Source: Actinomycetes bacterium (GTDB lineage Bacteria; Actinomycetota; Acidimicrobiia; Acidimicrobiales; Palsa-688). From it: DNA of 13,079 nt. Within the stretch, counting starts at the first letter, position 1. Each line of letters starts with the position of its first letter. The DNA is taken from assembly GCA_021808425.1 (NCBI GenBank), contig JAKBBS010000074.1, positions 1,922 to 15,000 on the forward strand, written 5' to 3'. Made by a program: the position numbers and the translations under genes. Under the pieces are notes generated by a model. That model made no database searches, was not told where the DNA came from, and worked only from the letters and a program-made list of their open reading frames with translations. Of this stretch, positions 1-8,364 are shown piece by piece.

Positions 1-1020
1 AACGGTCAACGGATCGGGCGCTGACCGCCGGATCGGGTGTATCGGCTCGACGCGACCGGAGCGGACCGACCGGTCGGCGGCAACGGCGACGCCGAACGCG
101 GCGAGGTCTTCCTCTGGTGGGCATGGGTTCGCCCGACGGCCGCAGACCACATCGACGAACGCTGCGGTCTCGGCGGCGAAGGCGGGCGCAAAGCGCTCCA
201 TGAAGTCCTCGTAGGGGTCAACGCCGCAAAGCGTTTCCCCGATGTCGAGCGGGCGTAGAGGCAGACGGGAAGTCAGTCCAGCGCAAACGTCGTCCTTGCT
301 GCCGTGCACTTCCAAGCGCACGTCCTGGCCGCGAGGGTTGTGCCGGGCGCCGCTCACGCTCAGCAGCACCCCGCCGCTCAGGACGGCCGTGATGGCCGTG
401 GTGTCGAAGTCACCCACCTCGCTCAGCCTCGGATCGGCGCGCACTGAGGCAGCCGCGCACACTTGCTCGATCTCGAGTCCGGTCACCCATCTGGCCAGGT
501 CGAAGTCGTGCACGTGCAGGTCACGAAAGATCCCGCCGCTATTTGTCAGAAACCCCGGGCCTTGAAGTCGATGATCGAGGGCCGTGATGGTGATGCTGTA
601 GAGGGTGCCGACGTCACCGGCCCCGACCGCAGCCCGAACAGCCGAGAACCCCGGATCGAACCGGCGGTGATAGCCCATTTGCAACACCCGCCCGGCCCGC
701 TCGAACTCCCCGGCCAGCGCCTCACTGGCTCCGAGGTCGTCGGTCAGCGGCTTCTCGCAGAAGACGGGCACGCCCATTGCAAGGGCGGAGCGCAGGACGG
801 CCGAGTGACTGGTAGTGGGAACGCACACGACCACGGCGTCACAGCGGCAGCTGAGTGCGTCCGCCAGTGGCACGACCCGACCACAGAGCCGGTCACTCAA
901 AGCCTCTGCGCTCGCCCCGTCACGGGCGCCCACAACCACCTCGTCCACCTCGGGCAGGCGCGTCAGGAGCTCAGCTCGCATCTGACCCATGCGACCGGCC
1001 CCGAGGACGGCGACCCTCAC
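1..1020 (-). CDS. Gfo/Idh/MocA-family dehydrogenase, probable inositol 2-dehydrogenase-like (3' end cut by window edge)
   Basis: NAD(P)-dependent oxidoreductase, probably cytosolic, likely oxidising inositol or an isomer to the inosose. Reading from the GTG at 1020, the frame stays open for 340 codons and leaves the window without a stop, so only the last few residues are probably missing (family members are usually about 335-350 aa). The N-terminus starts directly with the Rossmann motif VAVLGAGRMG (GxGxxG at residues 7-12). FCEKP puts the conserved lysine at K90, and GGIFRDLHVHDFD gives the D167-x3-H171 pair typical of IolG-type enzymes, followed by DLARW. The GTG start overlaps the stop of the upstream dehydrogenase gene as GTGA (1020-1017), which suggests translational coupling and fixes the start. 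It resembles the operon's IolG (5192-6250) more than the middle dehydrogenase does. The family and IolG-like subclass are clear; the substrate (myo-, scyllo- or chiro-inositol, or another polyol) is inference. Confidence 0.88.
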   Translation of the reverse strand, partial: MRVAVLGAGRMGQMRAELLTRLPEVDEVVVGARDGASAEALSDRLCGRVVPLADALSCRCDAVVVCVPTTSHSAVLRSALAMGVPVFCEKPLTDDLGASEALAGEFERAGRVLQMGYHRRFDPGFSAVRAAVGAGDVGTLYSITITALDHRLQGPGFLTNSGGIFRDLHVHDFDLARWVTGLEIEQVCAAASVRADPRLSEVGDFDTTAITAVLSGGVLLSVSGARHNPRGQDVRLEVHGSKDDVCAGLTSRLPLRPLDIGETLCGVDPYEDFMERFAPAFAAETAAFVDVVCGRRANPCPPEEDLAAFGVAVAADRSVRSGRVEPIHPIRRSAPDPLTV

Positions 1021-2252
1021 GGCGCTCCCATCCCGTCGATGCCGATAACGCCGGTGGGACCGGGAGCCGTGACCGTATCGCCGAGCTCCACCCAGCCGGC
1101 GCCCGCCGCCGATCGGACCATGGCATCAAGCGCTTCCGCGGCGGCCACTGCGTCGGTCAGCTGCGCCCCTTCGGGGACGCCCGACAGGATCGAGCGCACG
1201 AATCCGGAAAGCTCGATGACCTTGGTGTCGTCGTAGCTCATCGCGTTTGCCGATCCGGGTTGGAAGCGGGCGTAGTCACCGGCTTCAGCCCCGACCAGGA
1301 CTCGTCGCACCGGTTGGTCGACGTATTCGATGCCAGACGAGACCCACAGTTCACCCGCCGTGCGGTAGTCCCAGGCGACGAATCCCTGGGTGGCGTGCAC
1401 CTCGACCCGGTAGGAATTCTGCTCACCGGTCGCCACCCGGCTGCATTCCAGGGTCACCAGGGCACCTCGCCGGGTGCGGGCCAGGGCCACCAGGTAATCC
1501 TCGTTCTCGACCAGACCACTGGGCGCGTCGGACCGCCCAAGGCCGTGGCCGTAGGCGGCCTCACCCTCGTCCGGCAGCGGTCGTTCGCGGATGAACGTTG
1601 CGGTCTGGGCGACGAGGGCCTCCAGGTCGCCGAGCACGGCGCGCGTCAGGTCGACGGCATGCGACCCGAGATCGCCGAGGATGCCGTGCCCCCCCGTGGC
1701 AGCCTGGAAGCGCCAGCTGAGCGCCCCTAAGGGGTGGGCGGCGTAGTCGCTGCGCAGGCTGACACTGGCGTGCGTTGGGGTGCCGATGGCCCCCTCCGCC
1801 ACCAGCTGGCACAGTCGAGCGTAGGCCGGCACGGACCGGTAGTTGAACCCGACCGTCGCCGCCACCCCCGCCCTGCGCACTGCGTCACGGACGATCCGGG
1901 CGTCTTCGACTGACAGTCCGACCGGCTTCTCGATCCACAGATGCTTCCCAGCGGCGGCAACCGCCGCACCGATCTCACGGTGCAGCGCGTTGGGGGTCGT
2001 CACGCTGATCGCTTGGACCGCTGGATCGTCTACGAGGTCGCGCCAGTCGTCGTAGCTGCGCAGGTAGCCGTGCCTGCTGACCGCCCGCGTGAGAGCTGCG
2101 GGCACACTGTCGGCTACTGCCTCGAGCCGGGGCTGCAAGTTCAGGTCCGGATAGTGGTGACGTAGCCGGGCCCACGCCCGGGCGTGGACGTCTCCGAGCC
2201 AGCCTGCTCCGATCACGCCAACTCCAAGCGTCTTCGGCGTCTTCTCACTCAC
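1017..2252 (-). CDS. Gfo/Idh/MocA-family oxidoreductase, second paralogue in the operon
   Basis: NAD(P)-dependent dehydrogenase of about 411 aa. The Rossmann motif GVGVIGAGWLG lies at residues 10-20, the lysine motif WIEKPVG has K109, and a D-x3-H pair sits in GDLGSHAVDL. This is a different active-site wording from the HDFD type of its two neighbours, so it probably handles another substrate or isomer (scyllo- or chiro-inositol, or a keto or acid derivative; inference). The frame is open further upstream to 2351, but that extension lies inside iolD and reads as low-complexity arginine-rich shadow. The GTG at 2252 gives a normal N-terminus just before the Rossmann strand, overlaps the iolD stop by 8 nt and follows a G-rich stretch that could serve as ribosome-binding site. 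At about 411 aa it is longer than classical IolG because of an expanded C-terminal domain. The stop overlaps the next start as GTGA. Confidence 0.88.
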   Translation of the reverse strand: MSEKTPKTLGVGVIGAGWLGDVHARAWARLRHHYPDLNLQPRLEAVADSVPAALTRAVSRHGYLRSYDDWRDLVDDPAVQAISVTTPNALHREIGAAVAAAGKHLWIEKPVGLSVEDARIVRDAVRRAGVAATVGFNYRSVPAYARLCQLVAEGAIGTPTHASVSLRSDYAAHPLGALSWRFQAATGGHGILGDLGSHAVDLTRAVLGDLEALVAQTATFIRERPLPDEGEAAYGHGLGRSDAPSGLVENEDYLVALARTRRGALVTLECSRVATGEQNSYRVEVHATQGFVAWDYRTAGELWVSSGIEYVDQPVRRVLVGAEAGDYARFQPGSANAMSYDDTKVIELSGFVRSILSGVPEGAQLTDAVAAAEALDAMVRSAAGAGWVELGDTVTAPGPTGVIGIDGMGAP

Positions 2253-4167
2253 CTCGCGACACCCCCACCCATCGCAGCTGCCGGGCTTTCGCCGTGCCGT
2301 CCTTTCGGTGCGCCTCCAGGTACGAAGGCACGCCCGTCTCCCACCATGCACCCGATTCGGTCCACGCCGACGGATGAGTTCTGCAGGTCACCACCGCTGG
2401 TCGGCGCTCGGTCCGGGCCGCCGTCCGGGCGCGGACGTAAACGTCGCGGAACGAGTCGACCGTCGCACCGGCCGGGACGTCTTCGACGTGGCACCCGAGG
2501 GACTCGGCATGTTGGGCGAAATCGACCCGTCGGCACATCGCTTCGTCGGGGCCGCGGACGTCGGAGAGCATGTTATTGAACGGCGCCGCGCCGGATCCGA
2601 CCTGTAGCCGCCCGATCACGGCGAAGCCGCCGTTGTCGCACACCACGACGACGAAGCCGAAACCGCTGCGAGCCGCCGAGTACAACTCCGAGTTGAGCAT
2701 CAGGTACGAGCCGTCCCCCACCAGCGCCGTGACCAGACCCTTGGGGTGGGTGCTCTGGCGGGCCATTGCCGCTCCCCAGGGGGCGGCGGTCTCGTAACCC
2801 ATGCACGAAAAGCCGTACTCGAGGTCCATGGTCGCGCCCGACGTTGGTCCGCCCCGGGTGGAGACCGGTCCCGTCCGCCAGCCCCCGTTCAGCTCGCCCG
2901 GCAGACCACCGGCAGCAGCCACCACATAGTCGTCCTCCCCGCTTGCGTCGTTGACGGCTCCGACGACTTGGGCGTAGGTGAGCATCCCGTCGGCGTCAGC
3001 CCCGGCGCGCAGCCGGTCGATGTGGCCGTCCCAGGCGAAGCGTTCCTCTTCGGCGGCGTTCGACCACTCGATTGGAGCGCGCCAGGCGCCCAGGGCGGAG
3101 CCCAGGGCCCCGAGCGTCTCCGCTGCGTCACCGACGACTGCTTGTGACCCGTGCTTGACGGCGTCGAATCGGGCCACGTTGAAGGCGACTATCGAAGCGT
3201 CCGGAGCGAACCCAGTCCACGACGAGGTCGTGAAGTCCAGCAAGCGGGTGCCCACCGCGATGACCACGTCTGCGTCGAGCGCAAGGCGGTTCGCCGAGGT
3301 CGAGCCAGCTATCCCCAGCGGACCCCCGTAGAGCGGATGTTCGTGGGGAACCAGGGTCCTTCCGGCGACTGTGTCCACGACCGGGATGCCGTGCTCCTGC
3401 GCCAGTTCCAGCGCCTGATCCCCTGCCCCGGCGTAGCGGACACCTCCACCTAGGACCAGCAGGGGGCGTACCGATCGGCGCACGACAGCGGCCGCCGCAA
3501 CCAGTTCCTGCCGGTCGGCGCGGGGCCGGGGCACTCGGTGTAACCGTTCCTGGAAGAAGCTGGCCGGGAAGTCGATCTCCTCGGCCTGGACGTCCTGGGG
3601 GAGGGCGATCGTGACCGGTCCCGTGTCGGCCGGATCGAGCAGGACCCGCGCTACCTGGGGCAGCGTCGCCAGTAGCTGTTCTGGACGCATGATCCGGTCG
3701 AAGTAGCGCGAGACCGGCCGGAAAGCGTCGTTTACCGTGATGGTGGGATCACCGAAGTGCTCCACTTGCTGAAGGACCGGATCGGCGGCACGGGCGGCGA
3801 ACGTGTCGCCGGGCAGGAGCAGCACCGGAAGGCGGTTGGCGTGGGCGATGCCGGCCGCGGTGACCATGTTGAGCGCCCCCGGCCCGATGGAGGATGTGGC
3901 GACCATCACCTGGCGACGGTCGGTCGCTCGGGCATAGGCCACCGCCGCCATGGCCATGCCCTGCTCGTTCTGGGCCCGCCAGGTCGGCAGGACGTCGGCT
4001 ACCTCCCGAAGGGCCGTTCCGAGCCCCAGGACGTTGCCGTGCCCGAAGATCGCGAACACGCCAGCGAAAAGCGGGCGAATCGAGCCGTCAAGCATCTCCG
4101 TGCGTTGGGCGGTCATCCATCGGACAAGCGCCTGCGCCGTGGTCAGGCGAACCCGGTCAGTAGCCAT
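2245..4167 (-). CDS. iolD: 3D-(3,5/4)-trihydroxycyclohexane-1,2-dione hydrolase (IolD), ThDP-dependent
   Basis: Opens the cyclohexane ring of the dione made by IolE, giving 5-deoxy-glucuronate; this is the defining step of myo-inositol catabolism. The protein is 640 aa, about the same as Bacillus subtilis IolD. The N-terminal ThDP pyrimidine domain has FGHGNVLGLG (residues 41-50) and QNEQGMAMAAVAYAR with the probable catalytic glutamate E68. The central domain includes VLGGGVRYAGAG and PLYGGPLGIAGS. The C-terminal diphosphate-binding motif begins with GDGSYLMLNSE at about 484 and ends with D511-N512, followed by GRLQ. The C-terminal region has SAWTESGAWWETGVP, as in the family. The ATG at 4167 is preceded by a GGGAAAG ribosome-binding site and lies 51 nt after the aldolase-like gene. 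The stop overlaps the next dehydrogenase gene by 8 nt. I am confident of the enzyme; the exact substrate stereochemistry is inferred from the family. Confidence 0.93.
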   Translation of the reverse strand: MATDRVRLTTAQALVRWMTAQRTEMLDGSIRPLFAGVFAIFGHGNVLGLGTALREVADVLPTWRAQNEQGMAMAAVAYARATDRRQVMVATSSIGPGALNMVTAAGIAHANRLPVLLLPGDTFAARAADPVLQQVEHFGDPTITVNDAFRPVSRYFDRIMRPEQLLATLPQVARVLLDPADTGPVTIALPQDVQAEEIDFPASFFQERLHRVPRPRADRQELVAAAAVVRRSVRPLLVLGGGVRYAGAGDQALELAQEHGIPVVDTVAGRTLVPHEHPLYGGPLGIAGSTSANRLALDADVVIAVGTRLLDFTTSSWTGFAPDASIVAFNVARFDAVKHGSQAVVGDAAETLGALGSALGAWRAPIEWSNAAEEERFAWDGHIDRLRAGADADGMLTYAQVVGAVNDASGEDDYVVAAAGGLPGELNGGWRTGPVSTRGGPTSGATMDLEYGFSCMGYETAAPWGAAMARQSTHPKGLVTALVGDGSYLMLNSELYSAARSGFGFVVVVCDNGGFAVIGRLQVGSGAAPFNNMLSDVRGPDEAMCRRVDFAQHAESLGCHVEDVPAGATVDSFRDVYVRARTAARTERRPAVVTCRTHPSAWTESGAWWETGVPSYLEAHRKDGTAKARQLRWVGVSRGE

Positions 4168-4218
4168 CAGCTTTCCCTTTCAGCGTCTCGAGGTTGTTCC
4201 CGGACCGGCACCGGGGGC

Positions 4219-5136
4219 TCATCGCATACCGGTGCCGGTGGCCTGCAGGACCCTGGCCGCAGCGTCGACGGCTGCCCCTACACTTCCGTGAGAGGGATAG
4301 AGCAGCGCTCGACCCACCACCAGCCCTCGCACCGAGGGCTGGGCCAAGGCCCGGCTCCAAGAGCTGAGGTCGTCGGCCAGGTTTCTCTGGGGGCTTCCGC
4401 CGAGCACCACGCAGGGCAGCGTCGTGCACCCGAACACGACTTCAGGCTCGTCGCAGGCCGGCATCTTCAACCAGGTGAAGGCACTCGTCGTTCCCAGCGC
4501 CGACGCCACCGTCACGGCCCGCGCCAAGGACTCGGTGTCGCTGCGGAGAGTCAATCTGCCGGCCGCGTCCCTGCGGTAGGGCAAGGGCTCCACCATGGCG
4601 ATCAGCGAGCGACTGGCCAGGTCGGTCACAGCTCGAGCACACGCTTCGAGCGTCCCCGGGGTGAGGGGGTCGTCGTCGTCGATCCGCAGCAGCATCTTCC
4701 CGCCGTCCAATCCGTTCGCTTCGATGCTCCGGGCGTCGTAGCCGGTGAAGCGATCGTCCATGGTCCAAGTGGCGCCGTGCAGGCCGCCGCGGTTCATCGA
4801 ACCAAGCACGACCTTGCCCTCGAGGGCGCCGAGCAGCAGCAGTTCCTCGACGACGTCGGGCGAGCCGAGCACACCGTCGAGGTCGGGGTGAGCCAGCGCC
4901 TGCATCAGGCGCTCGAGAAGGGACCGACGGTCGGCCATGGCCATCGGGTCGGTACCCGTCGCTAACGCGCCCCGTGCCGCATGATCGGCCGCGATCAGGA
5001 AAACCCGGTCCTTGGCCTTGAGGGCGACCGCCGATCTACGACGGGCCCGGAAAGCGGCGGCCACCCGCTCCGGCTCGCCGGCCCGGGTGGCCAGAAGCTT
5101 GCGCCACTGATCGTCAGTGATCAACATGCCTGACAC
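4219..5136 (-). CDS. Cgl0158-like (beta/alpha)8-barrel protein, probable class I aldolase of inositol catabolism
   Basis: TIM-barrel protein of about 305 aa, resembling the DeoC/fructose-bisphosphate-aldolase-like proteins found in actinobacterial inositol clusters (for example the Corynebacterium glutamicum iol region). Visible features are DRVFLIAADHAARG near residues 44-57, KVVLGSMNRGG, and FTWLKMP, whose K224 is a good candidate Schiff-base lysine. The C-terminus has VVLGGSP and RGLVVGRALLYP, the phosphate-binding pattern of class I aldolases. The likely role is cleavage of 2-deoxy-5-keto-gluconate 6-phosphate into dihydroxyacetone phosphate and malonate semialdehyde, replacing IolJ; this is inference from family and context. 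The start is GTG 5136, with ATG 5127 three codons later as an alternative; GGCGG-type sequence upstream could serve either. It lies 55 nt after iolG and 51 nt before iolD. Confidence 0.82.
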   Translation of the reverse strand: MSGMLITDDQWRKLLATRAGEPERVAAAFRARRRSAVALKAKDRVFLIAADHAARGALATGTDPMAMADRRSLLERLMQALAHPDLDGVLGSPDVVEELLLLGALEGKVVLGSMNRGGLHGATWTMDDRFTGYDARSIEANGLDGGKMLLRIDDDDPLTPGTLEACARAVTDLASRSLIAMVEPLPYRRDAAGRLTLRSDTESLARAVTVASALGTTSAFTWLKMPACDEPEVVFGCTTLPCVVLGGSPQRNLADDLSSWSRALAQPSVRGLVVGRALLYPSHGSVGAAVDAAARVLQATGTGMR

Positions 5137-5191
5137 CCGCCGGTGGCCTTAAGGACGACCGCCCCTTCTCGGGCATGTCCACGCCACGCCA

Positions 5192-6250
5192 TCAGCCCAC
5201 CTCCGACACGCAGACCGGTCGCCGTTCCCTCAACGACCGACCTGCCGCTAGCGCTGCGACGATCGGGGCACGGGCCGAGGCGGCGTCGACCGGCGACGCC
5301 CCACCGCTTTGGAGATAGGCGACGAAGCGCTCCCACTCAGCCCGATAAGAAGCCAAGTAGCGGTCGAGGAAGAACCAAGGTAGAACTGGGCCGGTGGTCC
5401 GTTCCGCCGTGCACGACCAGCCGGCGTGCTGGACCGGGTTCTCGGAGCGGGCCACCCCGCGATCGCCGAACACCTCGACCCGCTGGTCATATCCGTACAC
5501 CGCCCGGCGGCTGTTGTCGATCGTGGTGATGGTGCCGTCCGCGTGCGTCAAGACCGTCACCGCAGTGTCGACATCGCCTGCCGCCCCGATGACGGGGTCC
5601 ACGCGCACGGCGCCGAAGGCGGTGACCTCGACGATCTCGGCACCGACCACGAAGCGCGCCATGTCGAAGTCGTGGATCGTCATGTCCAAGAAGATGCCGC
5701 CGCTGCTAGCGAGGTACTCACGTGGCGGTGGCTCTGGATCCCGGCTGGTGATCCGTACCAGGTGCACGCTGCCGACCGTACCGTCCTCGACGGCCTGGCG
5801 CACCGAAGCGTGGCCGGGGTCGAAGCGCCGGTTGAACCCCGCCATGAACGGCACGCCGGCCCGCTCGACAGCGGCCAGGGCGCGGTCAACTTCGGACAGC
5901 CGCAGGCTCACCGGCTTCTCGCAAAACACCGCCTTACCGGCCTCGGCTATAGCGACGATGGCGTCGGCGTGCGATTCGGTGCTGGTACAGACGGCGACTG
6001 CGTCGACATCGGGTGAGGCGACGACCTCGGCGGCGTCGGTGGTCGCCCGCGCTCCGATCCTGGCGGCCAGTCGTCTTGCGGCGTCACGCCGCGTGTCCGC
6101 CACTACTGTCACAGTGGCGCCCGCCACGTCCCTCGCAAGAAGTTCGCAGTGCAGGCGGCCGATGCGGCCCGCGCCGAGCACGCCGACGCGTAGCGGCGCC
6201 GTGGCGTCGTCGTCGGGTCCGACCCGGCCTGCGAACCAACCGGTTGTCAC
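5192..6250 (-). CDS. iolG: Inositol 2-dehydrogenase (IolG-type Gfo/Idh/MocA oxidoreductase)
   Basis: Oxidises myo-inositol (or an isomer) to 2-keto-myo-inositol with NAD+, the first step of the pathway. The protein is 352 aa, close to the usual length. The Rossmann motif GVLGAGRIGRLH has its GxGxxG at residues 26-31, VFCEKPVSL gives K112, and GFNRRFDPG follows at 138-146. SGGIFLDMTIHDFDMARF supplies D189 and H193. The K, D, H set is the catalytic set of myo-inositol 2-dehydrogenases. The C-terminal domain has the typical GDVDTAVTVL and NSRRAVYGYDQR. The GTG start at 6250 is preceded by AAGAGG nine bases upstream. About 20 extra N-terminal residues precede the first strand. It lies 40 nt downstream of the sugar ATPase gene in the same operon. 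Of the three dehydrogenases here this is the best match to classical IolG. Confidence 0.9.
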   Translation of the reverse strand: MTTGWFAGRVGPDDDATAPLRVGVLGAGRIGRLHCELLARDVAGATVTVVADTRRDAARRLAARIGARATTDAAEVVASPDVDAVAVCTSTESHADAIVAIAEAGKAVFCEKPVSLRLSEVDRALAAVERAGVPFMAGFNRRFDPGHASVRQAVEDGTVGSVHLVRITSRDPEPPPREYLASSGGIFLDMTIHDFDMARFVVGAEIVEVTAFGAVRVDPVIGAAGDVDTAVTVLTHADGTITTIDNSRRAVYGYDQRVEVFGDRGVARSENPVQHAGWSCTAERTTGPVLPWFFLDRYLASYRAEWERFVAYLQSGGASPVDAASARAPIVAALAAGRSLRERRPVCVSEVG

Positions 6251-6290
6251 AGACCCGCGCCTCTTATCGGAACAGCCGTTTGCGGTACGG

Positions 6291-7151
6291 TCAAAGTCCC
6301 AGCTGGTCCTTCTCGGCGGTCAAGGCGCGGGCCAGCGCAGCGACTTCACCGGAGTCGGAGCGCTCGAGTTCGTGGGCCAACGCTTCGAGCTCGGCTCCGC
6401 CGGCCATCAGCCTCGTCAGTTCCGGCAGGTCGATATCGGACTTGGCAAACTCACCCAAGCTAAATCCCCGCTTGAGCAAAAGAAAACGATCACCGACCGG
6501 ATAGGCGTGATGGGGATTGTGGGTGATGAAGACGACGCCCAGTCCCTTGTCGCGAGCTTGCACGATGTAGCGTAGGACGACTCCTGCTTGCTTGACACCG
6601 AGAGCCGACGTCGGTTCGTCGAGGATGAGCAGTCGAGCGCCGAAGTAGACCGCCCGGGCTATGGCCACCGACTGGCGCTCACCTCCGGATAGGGTGCCGA
6701 CCGCCTGCCCCGGATCGCGCACGTCGATCCCCATAGCGCTCAGCTCCCGGCAGGCGATCTCCTTGGCCTTGGCGGCGTCGAACCGGCGAAACGGCCCCCA
6801 GCCCTTCGTCGGCTCCGCACCCAGGAAGAAATTCCGCCAGATGGCCATTAGCGACACCATCGCTAGGTCTTGGTACACGGTGGCGATGCCGGCCGCCAAG
6901 GCGTCTCGCGGGCTGTCGAACTCGGTGGGAGATCCGGCTAGGAGCAACTGACCCTGATCAGGCCGGTGGACCCCGGAGAGGATCTTGATGAGCGTGGATT
7001 TGCCCGCACCATTGTCACCCAGGACGCATGTCACCTCCCCGGCCCGCACAGTCGTGGAGATGCCCGACAGCGATATGACGCTGCCGAACATCTTCGTGAC
7101 GTTGCAGACTTCGAGCAGGGGAGTGTCAGAAGGGTCATCGACCGCAGGCAT
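6291..7151 (-). CDS. Sugar ABC transporter ATP-binding protein (single nucleotide-binding domain, FrcA-like)
   Basis: ATPase that powers the import system formed with the permease and lipoprotein encoded just upstream; it acts on the cytoplasmic face of the membrane. The protein is 286 aa with one complete domain: Walker [10 protein letters not shown] (residues 45-53), Q-loop Q94 in VYQDLA, signature LSGGE (154-158), Walker B LLILDEP (D178, E179) and switch histidine H211 in ITHNPHHA. Many carbohydrate importers of this class (RbsA, XylG) carry two tandem domains of about 500 aa. This one is the half-size type seen in FrcA, which presumably works as a homodimer. The ATG at 7151 follows an AAGGAG ribosome-binding site by 7 nt, and only 18 nt separate it from the permease stop. 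Confidence 0.93.
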   Translation of the reverse strand: MPAVDDPSDTPLLEVCNVTKMFGSVISLSGISTTVRAGEVTCVLGDNGAGKSTLIKILSGVHRPDQGQLLLAGSPTEFDSPRDALAAGIATVYQDLAMVSLMAIWRNFFLGAEPTKGWGPFRRFDAAKAKEIACRELSAMGIDVRDPGQAVGTLSGGERQSVAIARAVYFGARLLILDEPTSALGVKQAGVVLRYIVQARDKGLGVVFITHNPHHAYPVGDRFLLLKRGFSLGEFAKSDIDLPELTRLMAGGAELEALAHELERSDSGEVAALARALTAEKDQLGL

Positions 7152-7169
7152 GTGGTAGCTCCTTCCTCG

Positions 7170-8273
7170 TCAACGACTCTTGTTGGCGCGCTGGTAGACG
7201 AAAGTGTTTACCAGCACTGCCAGAAGTAGTATCACTCCGAGGAATGCGAAGTCCCAGGAGCTATCCCAACCGGCGTAGATGACCCCTTCAAATGCCATCC
7301 CGATGACGCAGGCCCCCAGCGCGGCACCGATCGCCGAGCCGTATCCGCCGGTCAGCAGGCAGCCGCCCACGACGGCCGCAATGATGTAGTAGAACTCGTA
7401 CCCGACGCCCTGCTCGGAGACCGCAGACGACGCCTGGGTGAACGATATGATCCCGACCAGCCCGGCGCACACGGATGTGCCGACGAACAGGAGGATCTTG
7501 GTGCGGACCACTGGGACTCCGACGTTCCGGGACGCTTCTTGGGCGCCGCCCACGGCGAAGATCCAATTCCCGAACCGGGTCTTGACCAGCAACCATGCTC
7601 CGAGTGCTGTCACTGCCACGAACCACAACACCGCTGTCTGGTAGCCGCTCGGCAGAGCCGCACTCTTGAAAACCGCGCTACCGAAGACGTCCCTGGCAGT
7701 GGACAGTCCGGGATGCGGACCCGTCGGTAGGCCGACGTCGGTGCTGCCGTGGTTCAGCAGAAGCACACCCCCTACGCTCATGCCCCGCAGCACGAAGAAC
7801 GTGGCCAGCGTGACGATGAAGCTCGGCAGCCTCGTACGCATGACCAGGTAGCCGTTGACCGCCCCCACGATTGCCGAGGCGACGAAGGTGACGACGATAG
7901 CAAGCCAGGCGTTGAGAGCCCACTTGCCGATCAGAAGCCCCATGAGAATGGCCGTCGTCCCGGTCAGAACCCCGGTGGACAAGTCGAACTCCCCACCGAT
8001 CATGAGTAGCGCCACTGGAACGGCCATGATCCCGAAGAACGCGGCCTGCTGGCTCCATGCGGCTATTCCAACCTGGCTGAGCCATAGATGGTTGGCCGTG
8101 GAGTCGGCGCCGGCAAACAAGAGGAAAATTACGACGGCACCCAAGAGCGCGCCCAGCTCGGGCCGGCGAAAAGCCCGGACTATCGGGTTGGAGCGAACGA
8201 GCCCCTTGTCGTTGGACAAGCTCGCCGAGGGAGGTTGGGACTTTTCCGGAGCGGTTGATGCGTACGCAGCCAT
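7170..8273 (-). CDS. Sugar ABC transporter permease (RbsC/FrcB-type)
   Basis: Integral membrane channel of a carbohydrate importer, 367 aa. A hydrophilic N-terminal tail of about 40 residues is followed by a series of hydrophobic segments, for example around LLGAVVIFLLFAGA, FFGIMAVPVALLMIGGEFDLS, WLAIVVTFVASAIVGAV and the C-terminal FAFLGVILLLAVLVNTFVY. The motif GGEFDLSTG and the later NGYLVMRTRLPSFIVTLA are characteristic of ribose/fructose/inositol-type permeases, as is GGCLLTGGYGSAIGA. The ATG at 8273 has a strong TAGGAGG ribosome-binding site 5 nt upstream. The 91-nt gap to the binding-protein gene contains a perfect hairpin (8321-8351). The substrate is inferred from the catabolic genes as inositol or a related cyclitol. 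Confidence 0.93.
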   Translation of the reverse strand: MAAYASTAPEKSQPPSASLSNDKGLVRSNPIVRAFRRPELGALLGAVVIFLLFAGADSTANHLWLSQVGIAAWSQQAAFFGIMAVPVALLMIGGEFDLSTGVLTGTTAILMGLLIGKWALNAWLAIVVTFVASAIVGAVNGYLVMRTRLPSFIVTLATFFVLRGMSVGGVLLLNHGSTDVGLPTGPHPGLSTARDVFGSAVFKSAALPSGYQTAVLWFVAVTALGAWLLVKTRFGNWIFAVGGAQEASRNVGVPVVRTKILLFVGTSVCAGLVGIISFTQASSAVSEQGVGYEFYYIIAAVVGGCLLTGGYGSAIGAALGACVIGMAFEGVIYAGWDSSWDFAFLGVILLLAVLVNTFVYQRANKSR

Positions 8274-8320
8274 CTTTGCCTCCTACCGGAATGCTCTGCG
8301 AGACCGAGACGGGGGGGTTC

Positions 8321-8351
8321 GGGTACCGGCCAAGCAACTTGGCCGGTACCC
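8321..8351 (-). promoter_or_regulatory. Perfect 14-bp inverted repeat between binding-protein and permease genes
   Basis: The arms GGGTACCGGCCAAG (8321-8334) and CTTGGCCGGTACCC (8338-8351) are exactly complementary, with a 3-nt loop. It begins 13 nt after the binding-protein stop and ends about 35 nt before the permease ribosome-binding site. On the minus strand it is followed by GAACCCCCCC, not a T-run, so it is not a canonical Rho-independent terminator. It more likely protects the 3' end of the binding-protein message or partially attenuates transcription, giving more receptor than permease. Confidence 0.7.
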
Positions 8352-8364
8352 TCGATGCGCTGTT

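Noticed and set aside
463..1236. Plus-strand open frame of about 257 codons
   Set aside because: Antisense to two clear dehydrogenase genes, with no recognisable motif.
2253..2351. N-terminal extension of the middle dehydrogenase
   Set aside because: The extra 33 residues are arginine-rich, lie inside iolD in another frame, and the family normally starts just before the Rossmann strand.
3757..4965. Plus-strand open frame of about 402 codons
   Set aside because: It lies antisense to iolD and the aldolase-like gene, has low-complexity G/R/H-rich composition and no domain; it is a shadow of high-GC codon usage.
5121..5336. Small minus-strand gene between iolG and the aldolase-like gene
   Set aside because: It overlaps the iolG 3' end in another frame and shows no family-like sequence.
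5394..6575. Plus-strand open frame of about 393 codons
   Set aside because: Antisense to iolG and the ATPase gene; alanine/serine/arginine/threonine-rich shadow.
8321..8351. Rho-independent terminator
   Set aside because: The stem is ideal but no T-run follows on either strand; the permease gene continues the same operon with a strong ribosome-binding site.
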